This document shows, in pieces, positions 55,258-64,000 of a stretch of DNA of 64,000 nucleotides. Position 1 is the first letter of the stretch. Each line of letters begins with the position of its first letter. Below the pieces are notes generated by a model. The model was not told the DNA's origin, did no database searches, and saw nothing but the letters and a program-made list of their open reading frames with translations. Source of the stretch: Pseudo-nitzschia pungens (Eukaryota > Bacillariophyta > Bacillariophyceae > Bacillariales > Bacillariaceae); the NCBI GenBank assembly GCA_037355855.1, contig CM074761.1, positions 2,003,346 to 2,067,345 on the forward strand, written 5' to 3'. The position numbers and the translations under genes are program-made.

Positions 55258-56712
55258 TTCATTTGAACTTGCACTGTTCCCCACATAAACGTAGTAGAAA
55301 ACGGCCAAAATAGATGAAACTTAGCAAAAAAGTTTGGTTCAAGCTGGATCCCGCGGACGTATTTCCTAATCTGAAAGCACACATGGCATTTTTCTCGTGA
55401 GATAATCCATCAGGATATGAACATTCCTTCTCTCCGTGTACAGAACGTTGAACAATTGGTGCTCTACTGGACCTGAAAAACTGTCTGGGTCGTAAGAAGA
55501 TTAGATAACATTTTGCTTTGGTGTCTGTCTGAACTGAGAGCCTCACTATCTTTTTTCGTTTCGATATGTAACAAACCTACTACACCTATGGTACCGTTAG
55601 GTCGATAATTCAACCTACATTTTGACATGCCCAACTTTTCCACAAGGACGTCATCGTACTGATAATAGATTTGGAATGTCGAAAGATAGATATATCCATG
55701 TGGCAAAATCATACTTCTACAAATTATCAAAGCGCATAGAATGCAATAATTAGTAGAGTGGTGTTTGGTACTTACTGTTAACGCCGTCGTTATCTTGGAC
55801 AGTTTTGGTATGCCACTTTTGAATATGTGTTGTTTGGAATTGCTACTGATGCCATAATTAGTGTGTTTTTGTGTTACAATTGATGTGATTCTAATTGCTC
55901 ACCATGTCATTGTTGCTGTGTTGGTGGCCTTTGACGAGCCACGTTGCTTTGTGACTTGGTAGACATAACAAAGATCAAACGACAATAAAGATAAGACGAT
56001 GTATCTCTTGATTTACCACCAAGAGGTTTAAATTGACACTCTCACACCAAATGGCTTCACTGACACAAGGTCACTGAAATCGAGAGGCAAGGTCAATGGT
56101 GCACAGATGTACGGAGCATACCGATACAATCCTACTTTCTAGATTGCCTTCACTCTTCGGCTTACCAAATTGAAATAGGTTTTGCCGTACTCCTCCATTT
56201 TTCTTCTGACGTGCTTTTGGACGTTCATTTTCATGTGTTCGATAGGAGATACTACAAAGTTCTTATCAGCTGTACCCCGGTTCTACGTCCCCGACTACTA
56301 ATTTCTACTGAAACCCGGGGACAACTGATAGGAATTCTGTAGTAGTCAATCCGAATGCTCGAAACGAAAATTATAGTATCAGTCGAAAACGGTACACGCA
56401 CTTTTTGTGAGGCTTAAAAGATGTGAAGTTTTTTATTGGTATTGAATACCGGTTGACGTGAATCTACTTATTGATGCTAGATTGGAGAATAGGGTGGAAC
56501 GCAATCCGAAGCATCTCTTTCTTCGCTTGATTATCGGAGATTCATTCATTCTCAATTCTCAGTTCTCGTCACGTTCTGCGGCCTGGCTTCTTCCATCTGA
56601 GATCTCGGATCCAATGTCACACGCCCACTCCACCGCAGCAATGTGCAAGTGAACTTTCCACAAATCGAGAGACAAGCAAAATCAAAAGAAATAAAAATCA
56701 TCCAACGCTAAG
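55258..56712. other. Intergenic with a long inverted repeat
   Basis: About 1.45 kb, AT-rich, without recognisable coding sequence. It contains the hairpin-forming inverted repeat listed separately. Confidence 0.5.
56250..56347. repeat. Imperfect inverted repeat (MITE-like or hairpin)
   Basis: The left arm (about 56250-56286) and right arm (about 56308-56347) pair over some 35 positions with a few mismatches. The arms begin and end in ACTAC/GTAGT and contain ATCAG(C/T)TGT and CCCCGG. A spacer of about 20 bases separates them. No target-site duplication was confirmed. The arms would fold into a stem-loop if transcribed. Confidence 0.7.
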
Positions 56713-57626
56713 ATGACGACACCCGTGCCCTCCGGTGATAGCCCATTCGGTGCGACCCAGCTGACGCCCGAAGAACAGAGGCTCCGGAATATTTGGAATT
56801 TGCTGCTATAACTGGCTAGGACTCACATCCCTCGCTGCCTTTCTGTGTGGTGTCTATTCCTTCGCCCACTGCGACTTCTTGTCTCGATCCATTACACTGA
56901 GCGATGACTATACGCCAGGAGACTATGAGACTGCCTGTAGCGACCTCTACGGTTCCTCCGACCGTCTCAATGCTCAGGTTTGTCAATCCATCATGAACAG
57001 TCACAAAATCGGTTTCGATTATTGGCAAGCCACCATTCCCGTCGATCAAAAAGTTTGCTTTACCTACGTGCAACTCACCCCGTGGGGATATGTTTCGCCC
57101 GAGTTCGATGCGAAGTTCAATGCGAGTCGCGCTTTCGCCATCATTGGAATCCGTGTTTGGCGGTGTTGCCTTTTTCACCCTGCTTTGCTCGAGTTGCCTC
57201 AGAGTCGATCAGCAGCGTCTCAAGGGAATGGAATGTTTCTTCCTTATTGCTTCTTTTTCCCATGGTCTCTCCCTCATGATGTTCAATTCCAGCGTCTGCG
57301 AGAAAGGGTTCTTTGAGCCCTATTTTGTCCCACCAGACGCCGATGCAACCTCTCTCACTCTATTCAATGGTGTTGTCGAGGACATCGAGTGCACAATGAG
57401 CAATGGATCGAAATTGGCAATCAGTGCCAAAGTGTTGTACTTTGTTTGTGCAATGATGGTCCCCTTTTCGGTCGTTCCATTCTACGAAGAACGTCATTAT
57501 CAGAGCCAATACCAGTCCGTTCAACAGGAAAAGGCACCCGGGCCAGCTCCTTCGCCCTCGCCTGCGCCCCCGCTCCCAACGGGTCAAGGACCGGTCGTGC
57601 AAGGACATGTCACTGGCAATGTTTGA
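56713..57626 (+). CDS. Four-helix membrane protein with Cys-containing loops; two frame breaks
   Basis: Starts at ATG 56713 (MTTPVPSGDSPFGATQLTPEEQRLRNIWNLLL). The frame then breaks near 56805-56812, where TAA appears, and continues one base off as NWLGLTSLAAFLCGVYSFAHCDFL. A second break lies near 57150: AFAIIG ends one frame, and SVFGGVAFFTLLCSSCLRV starts in the next. Two more hydrophobic helices follow (ECFFLIASFSHGLSLMMF and SAKVLYFVCAMMVPFSVVPFY), then a Pro-rich tail ending GHVTGNV. The loop between helices 1 and 2 has several Cys and Tyr (ACSDLYGSS, VCQSIM, VCFTYVQL), consistent with an extracytoplasmic disulphide-bonded domain. About 300 aa in total. The continuous topology across both breaks points to sequencing indels. 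Family not recognised. Confidence 0.6.
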
Positions 57627-58974
57627 GATGGATGGTTGCTTTTAGTTTCTCTCGGAAGGAAGAAACCACCAAGCAATTGGTGAAGTCGTTCGGATCGTGC
57701 CGGAGATGCCGTCGACGAGTTTTTGCCGCAGCAACGGTCGGATTGTTGAATTTGTGTCGCGTGTTCAACTAAATCTACTAGCATTTTAGATGTTAGGATT
57801 CTTTCATCGCAATGTGTTGGTGGTCAAGATGAAGCGCAAGCTACGAGAGACGCATTGCTGTTTTTATAATAATGAAGAGTTTCATACTTGTAGTTAATTC
57901 TGGAGTATTCGTTTCCTTTTCTCTTGGAATCAGGACCTAGTTTACAACAACACCTTCTTACTAAACACCTTCGCACGAAGGACTCGCAATAATCGTCCCA
58001 TTGAATAGTGAGAACGAGTTAGTTGTTTTGGATATGGAGGATGGTACCTGACGTGTGCCCACCAATAGCCACCACATCCCCTCATTCCCATTCTTCGGCT
58101 GCCACTGGTGGTAGTCATCGAACGCGATTCTTCTCTCTTGCTTTTCTGTTCTCGAAACCTTTGTGGATCCCGGTGAACAGTGCAACAAACTACTACTACT
58201 ACAAGTACACGTAGTACTACTATTCATATCTCGTTTCTCGTGTGCACTCGGGGGGAGACAAAACGTTGTTTGCAATACACCACCAGAAATAGTAGACACA
58301 CCTCACGATTTTTTTTGCAGAGGACTCTGGAAATCAAAAGTTCCGAGACGTCGTCGTTGGGGTTCTTCTTCTTCTCTGCATCCCGACCTCTTGATCAGAA
58401 TGACAAGAAAGAATGGTCTTTGGAGAAGACGACAGTCAGCAAGTTTCATATTTCGTATGCCCTCGCCTTCAAAAATTGTTTGACTTGCTTGTTGTATAGT
58501 AATAGTAATAATAGTAGAATGGCTAGAACTAACTGGGATCGATAATATTATTTCTGCCAATGTCAATAAAGAAGTTTTGAAGCAACAAGCATTCTTGAGT
58601 CAGACCATAGCAGATGACTGTCATTCTTTTGAAAAGTGACCAACACACATATAGTACTACTACTACTAATACTACTAATACTTTTCAGCAGGCATCCAAT
58701 TTGAACAACAGACCTGCTGTGTTGATATGGTTGTGGGAAAAGGGCCAACTACTAGTACTAGTAGTAGTAGTAGTTGATTAGTTTCACCAACAAAGTATTG
58801 AACCTGGTGAAGAACAATAAATTTTGAACAACTTGTTTTGTGGACCACGTGTACTAGTACTATGATAGTAGATGATCAATAGTACAGTAAATGATGCACA
58901 ACGAAACAGATCAGACGACATTTTTACTAGTAGTAATACCAAGGCAACAAACAGATCATGCTGATTGGAATGAC

Positions 58975-59060
58975 AAAAGTACTGCTGGTACTAGTAGTAC
59001 TACTACTAGTACTAGTATTGCTACTAGTAACCATCATGTCGTTGGGCTAGTCACTAGAGG
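58975..59060. repeat. ACTAGT/TACTAC palindrome-rich cluster
   Basis: Dense run of ACTAGTA and TACTACTA units; the unit contains the 6-bp palindrome ACTAGT, so the array can pair with itself on either strand. Confidence 0.7.
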
Positions 59061-59754
59061 AGGAACTAGTATTTACATCTTCATCTGGGCCAAAGGAACA
59101 ATATGCATGAATGAATCAAGAGACGTTCTTGTAGTGGCCTTTGATGTTATTTTGTGAACTACCAGTAATTACTACTATTATTTTTTGCACATGAACCAGA
59201 CAACGTTTGATTATTGAATACCGATTACTCCAAAGGTACTACTACTAGTACTACGGGTAAACCTTATCCTACGTCTTCCGATCATGAATCAGTATGTAAA
59301 CGGATGATTCTGCGAAAGGCAAGACCACACTACCGGTACGATCTGCGAAACCTGCCCCTGCATAATTACCGTAATTACCCTCCACTGTCTCTTGTCCTGG
59401 TAATAACCTTGCTTCCTTGTACTCGGTAAGTTACGAACCGGTGATTTGTTCCATGCAACGCAGGCGCAGTTAGTAACATCGAAACTTTTCCGAAGCAAAC
59501 CAAACCAATCCACCCATCACCTACCGGTACATGTACCTACCGTATCGCATTGTTATCTGCAAGACCAAAGGTTCCTCGGAACGAACGAGGCCAAACCAAT
59601 AACACCAAAGCAATAACACCCAACAAGAGCAGCAGCAACAACAGCAACGAGAGAAAGGTAAACAAGACCTCCACCAACGCGACAACAAAACAAAAAAGGA
59701 AGAGAGCCACCACACATCACCCGGGACAGAGCTCTAGTCAATACGAAGTAGTCA

Positions 59755-59784
59755 ACAGTCAACAGTCAACAGTCAACAGTCAAT
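59755..59784 (+). repeat. (CAACAGT)n heptanucleotide repeat
   Basis: Four tandem copies, about 200 bp upstream of the TAF1 start codon. Confidence 0.8.
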
Positions 59785-59987
59785 CAATAACCTTAGTCAA
59801 GAACAGTGCGGTTGCCAACAGAGCCGGAGAATTCGAGCGCAAAGAATAATACTACAAATACCCTTCGCCGAGAGACCGGAACCTTTTTTTGGGTTTGCGT
59901 GCCCGAACCCATTCTTGCAACTCTCGAGTAAGATACCAATAATAATTGAATTCGAATTCGAAGCAATACAATACAATACAGCGCACA

Positions 59988-62900
59988 ATGTCGTCGTCTT
60001 CGCACAATGGCGGAGCCGACCACAACGTGGTGGATTTTACCTCCCTCCTTTCGCGGGGATATCGACCCGCGAGTTTGTCACGAATCGTTCCCAAGGAGCG
60101 CCCGAAAGACTTTCTCAAGAAAGATCATCACCACCACCACCATCACAATAACCACCACCATTATCACCACCTCCACCACGAAACCGGCGACAAACCAAAG
60201 AAAGTCAGCGGCGGCGGCGGGGACGAGAAAGAAAGCGGCGTCGATCCGAGCGATCGCAAGGCCGGCGAGCGAAGCGGGGATTCCGTCCTCCGCACCACGG
60301 CGGGCGTGTCGGAGGATCGGTTCCTGTCCAAGCTCGAGAAGGACGGGAGGGCCAACCGGCTCGTCTCCCAGCTGGTGATGAAGACCCCGGTCTTTCGCAG
60401 GCTCCTGGCGAGGGACGACGACGACGATCCGACGGAGGAATCGGCAGCCCGATTGGAGTGGTCGACCCGGATGATGGGAGACGACTCGGACCTGAAATCC
60501 TACGCGCCCAGGCTCCGGAGGATTTCGCCCCTGGCCGCGGCCCTGGCCCTGTCCCTCTCGACGGCGGCGGCGGAGGAGGAGGAGGATCGCTTCGGTCCCG
60601 CGAGCACCGTCACGATCGAAGAACTCTCGGAGGAGGACGGCAACACGAGCGCAACGAGCGACGAAGACGGCGACGGCGACGGCGACAACCCAACAACAAT
60701 GACGGGCGTCCGCAACCAAAAAAACGCAACGAACACCAACAACAACACAAACATTAACAACAACACAAACATTAACAACAACAACAATACAAACAACAAC
60801 AACAACAGCAACATCGAGGGGGAAGTCCGGGGCGGTGCGAAATCCAGCGAAATCCGGAAAGAATCCGCAAAACAGAAGGGCAAGAAAAAAAATCCGTTTG
60901 CCTCCTCGTTTCATCAGGTGGAACTGGGGGATTGGGAATCCAACATCGAATGGGAGGGCTACAAGGATCCCTCCCGCGAGAGCACCGGTGCCTCCGCCTC
61001 CGCCAATGACAACGCTTGCACCGCACCGGGCGCAATCGCAACCGCGACCGCAAATACCGATCCCGGGGCACGAAGCGGCGGAAGCGGCGATCCGGGAGCG
61101 GGGGGCGAGGACGCCATGGCGCTGCTGGAAAAACGACGGAATCCCTTTCTGGAGAACATTTCCTTCGACAAACTCATCTCGTGGACGGGGGATCCGGAGG
61201 AGGCCCGCCGGAAGGCCAGGGCCGAACCGCTCATCCTGGAGCTGGGCGTCGCGGGGAGGTCGGTCGCCCGGTACGTCCTGCCCAACCACCGGCCGACGCC
61301 CTGCGCCAAGTCCAATCCGTACCAGGAGCGCCTCGAAAAGGGCGACGCCAAGTCCAGGGGGGCGAGGACCAAGGGGGCCGTCCGGTCCACGGCCGAGCTC
61401 AACCGGGGCACCCTGCACGCGGACAAGGAGGAGATGCAGCGATTCGTCGAGTCGAGGCAGTCCAAGCGGCGGCAGATGGCCAAGGACAAGACCAATCGCG
61501 TCAAGGACGCCATGGGGACCATGAGCATCCTGGGGGGGGGACGGGGCCGGACCATCACCAGCTCGCTGATGGGACCGGGGGGAACGGAACGCACGGGCCG
61601 GCCGTCCCGGCACGTGGGGGCCAGCAACCACGAGCACGAGTACATCGAGCAGCTCGACATGATCACCAACCACACGCTGGTCAAGAATCCCTCCCGGGTC
61701 ATGCTGCGGGAGTACAACCGGCCGAAACTCCCCGGAACGATCGTCCAGACGTCCCTGAGCTGGCAGTTCTGCATCCGGTACCTCGGATCGTCCTCCTCGA
61801 CCGACAAGCAAAAGAAACCGGAGGCCAACAACGCGTCCAGCTACCACGCGATGATGATGGGGACCTACGCGGGGGCCGTCAGCAAGACCAAGCTGCGGAA
61901 CGAAGCGGATCTCACGCCCACGGAGGGAAAGCTGGTCCTCTTCGAGTACTGCGAGGAGCGGCCGCCCCTCCAATTGACCAAGGCGATGGCATCGAAAATC
62001 ATCACCTATTACCGGGGCGACAAATCGAGGTGCCCGGTGTCGGCGGGAGGCGGGGACCGACCCACCCGCCGGAAGCGCCAGACGAACAACGAGGCGGCGC
62101 TGGCCGCGGAAAAAAAGGCGGCGGCGGACGGCGCCAAGGGACGCAGCGTGGAAAAGCCGCCCCGCCTGCTGGGACCCAACACCGAGACCACCATCACCGA
62201 CTGGGTCGGAAAGGCGCCCAAGCGCAGCAAGGACGATCGGAAGAACGAGAACGAGAACTACAACATACTCCCCGAGGGCGTGACCGAGATCCTGCACCCC
62301 AAGGCCCACGGGCCGTTCATCGGGGAGATCGAGGACGGCCAATCGGTGACCTCCCTGATCAGCAACCTCTTTGTCGCGCCGCTCTTCAAGCACGAGCCCG
62401 AGCCCACGGACTTTCTGATGATCCTGGGACGGAGCTCGGGGGCCTCCGTCGCGGGCCGCGCGGAGTCCCTGAGCGTCGTTCTGCGGGACCTGCCGACCAG
62501 CATATTCACGGTCGGGCAAACGGAGCCGCGGACGCGGGTGTACGCCCCCACCACCCAGGGGGAAAAGAATTTCACCGGCCCGCTGCTCTCGTACCAGATC
62601 GCCAAGGTGCTGACGCGATCGGAAATGAAGGACGGCCACGGCCTCGATTTCGACACGCTCACGCACCGGACGTTCCCGAAGCTCGGCGTGAACGGGATGC
62701 GGCAGCGCATCAAGCACGTGGCCCTGTACGACAAGAACACCCAGATCTGGACCGCGAAGAAAATCGGCCAGGACGAGTACCCCGGGGTCGACGCCCTGGG
62801 GAAGCAACTCGCGCCCGAGGGGGTCGTCGCCTGGGAGGTCGCGGACTGCCGCGAAGCAGCGCATGAACGATCTGGGCATCCACCAGCTCTACTCGGGATC

Positions 62901-64000
62901 CCACGCCACCGTCAGCGTCGGCGTCACGATGTTCTATCTGGCCGGCCAGATGAACGCCGCGCGAGAAATAGCCCGCAAGGTCAAGAAAAAAGTGGAGGTC
63001 ATCAAGAAAAACAAGGCCGTCAAGCCGCTCCAGGAAAAGTACTACGAGGAAGCCGCGCGCGAACTCGAGCTCATGTCCAAGTCCCTCCGGCAACGGCACG
63101 ACGTGGCGACGTTTATCTACGAAGAATTGCAGCTCGCTCCCTGGCACGTTACCGGTGAACTGATCGACGTGCACGTCAAGGGAGACGGGAGCGGCATGAT
63201 GAAATTGACGGGCCTCGGCGACCCGAGCGGCATCGGGGACGGGTTCAGCTTTCTTCGGGAGGCCGACACCAAACCGAACAAGCACTCGGGACCCATGGGA
63301 CAGACTCCCGAAATGAAGAAGATCACCGGAACATCGGACGATCTGCGAAAGCTGACCATGAGGCAAATGGGTCAAATCCTCAGATCGTACGGAATGAAGC
63401 AAGGAAAACTCGACACGCTCAAGCGATGGGATCGGGTTCACGTCATTCGTGATCTTTCTACCAAGGCGGCAAGCGACGGAATCGGTGACGGGCTGGAACG
63501 GTTTGCTCGCGGAGAAAAAATGAAACTGAGCGAACAAAAGCAGATTTACAGGGAGCGCATCCAGGTCATTTGGAGACGGCAGATTGCCGCGTTGTCCAGG
63601 GATATCGGGGACGGTCGTGCGGGTGGCGAAGAAGGCGACGGGCAAACCGAGGCGGACGAGGCCGCTCGTGCCGCCGCGCAACAAAAGAAAGACGCGGCGG
63701 CAACAGTCGATTCCGACTCGGATTCCGACGAGGGCGACGATTTCGCCGACGATTTTGCGAAAGAAATGATGGATCAAACGGAGGTCAAGCAGATCGTGGC
63801 CGGGCAGACGGGTGGAGGAGCATCCCTGGAGCAACTCCGAGCAGCAACGCAAGACAAAGATCTCAGCAGTGATGCGAGAGACCTTGCCGCGTTGAAACGT
63901 CAGCGAGAGGAAGAACGCGTCGCACAAGAAGGAATAACTTTGCGAACACCAGAGAGCTCCGCAATGAGCGTGCCCGAGCGCAATCGCAAGGTGATTCGAC
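59988..64000 (+). CDS. TAF1, largest subunit of TFIID; 3' end outside the window, one frame break
   Basis: Scaffold of the general transcription factor TFIID. ATG 59988 starts a long frame to about 62852. There the family text jumps frame: WEVADCREA is followed, one frame on, by RMNDLGIHQLYSG from about 62857, and this frame is open to the window end. The core DUF3591 region is clear: VMLREYNRPKLPGT, LVLFEYCEERPPLQL, GPFIGEIEDGQSVTSLISNLFVAPLF, TDFLMILGR, PTSIFTVGQTEPRTRVYAP, LTHRTFPKLGVNGMRQRIKHVA. After the break come APWHVTGELIDVHVKGDG, LTGLGDPSGIGDGFSFLRE, TGTSDDLRKLTMRQMGQILR and an acidic SDSDSDEGDDF region. The N-terminal 300 residues are low complexity, with a run of His and a long Asn/Thr run. 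Any C-terminal bromodomain lies beyond 64000. Base composition is clearly more GC-rich than in most neighbours. Confidence 0.92.

Larger units (their letters stand above)
57627..59987. other. Intergenic, rich in ACTAGT/TAC repeats
   Basis: 2.4 kb without recognisable genes. Short, irregular TAC/TAG trinucleotide repeats with many ACTAGT palindromes cluster at 58185-58220, 58650-58690, 58745-58780, 58850-58890, 58975-59060 and 59230-59260. A GTCAACA heptanucleotide array is at about 59755-59784 and an (AATAC)n run at about 59964-59978. TACCGGTA palindromes are at 59333 and 59521. Confidence 0.55.

Noticed and set aside
60078..62879. 933-codon ORF on the minus strand opposite TAF1
   Set aside because: It is the reverse reading of a GC-rich TAF1 exon and has no family features; TAF1 motifs are on the plus strand.
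1..64000. tRNA, rRNA or CRISPR features
   Set aside because: No T-loop/anticodon pattern, rRNA core or regularly spaced direct repeats were seen by eye; a covariance-model scan would be needed to exclude tRNAs.

Overview
The window looks like nuclear DNA of a photosynthetic stramenopile, most likely a diatom. Supporting signs are: short GT-AG introns (about 80-400 nt); at least five proteins whose N-terminus is a signal peptide followed by the F/W-containing cleavage motif of diatom plastid preproteins (DUF1499, Ycf19-like, Tic22-like, isoleucyl-tRNA synthetase, ATP-synthase-alpha-like); a nuclear Ycf19-like gene; and a secreted Lys/Ser/Tyr repeat protein that resembles silaffins. The species cannot be named from the sequence. 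No tRNA, rRNA, CRISPR array or recognisable transposon coding region was seen.

Layout. 1.3-10.7 kb: tail-anchored M1 aminopeptidase/LTA4H-like enzyme, lumenal DUF1499 protein, Ycf19-like protein, short AMP-binding protein, unknown protein and Tic22-like protein. 12.5-16.9 kb: glucosamine-fructose-6-phosphate aminotransferase with a long N-terminal extension, then the silaffin-like protein. 17.9-31.3 kb: three long low-complexity genes: a nuclear-looking protein with a repeated YKNGK motif, a membrane-anchored TKL kinase and a PPPDE-type thiol peptidase-like protein. 34.1-43.5 kb: GT4 glycosyltransferase, PRMT1-type arginine methyltransferase, ER-like membrane protein with a SAP-like segment, and an F1-ATPase-alpha-like protein without a Walker A lysine. 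44.7-57.6 kb: PP1 catalytic subunit, a membrane protein, an NR2C2AP-like protein, a mitochondrial carrier, plastid-type IleRS and a four-helix membrane protein. 60.0-64.0 kb: TAF1, which runs off the window.

Genes are mostly independent and lie on both strands, as is normal for such a genome; there are no operons. A plastid theme (import, lumen, translation, ATP-synthase-like) is the only functional concentration. Intergenic DNA carries many copies of the 10-mer GTAAGGTTAC/GTAACCTTAC, TACCGGTA palindromes and penta/hexanucleotide repeats close to start codons.

Quality caution: about nine single-frame breaks fall inside otherwise conserved or continuous coding regions (kinase x2, YKNGK protein, PPPDE protein, PP1, membrane protein at 48 kb, four-helix protein x2, TAF1). 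I read most of them as uncorrected assembly indels, so these genes are given as single loci with the break stated.
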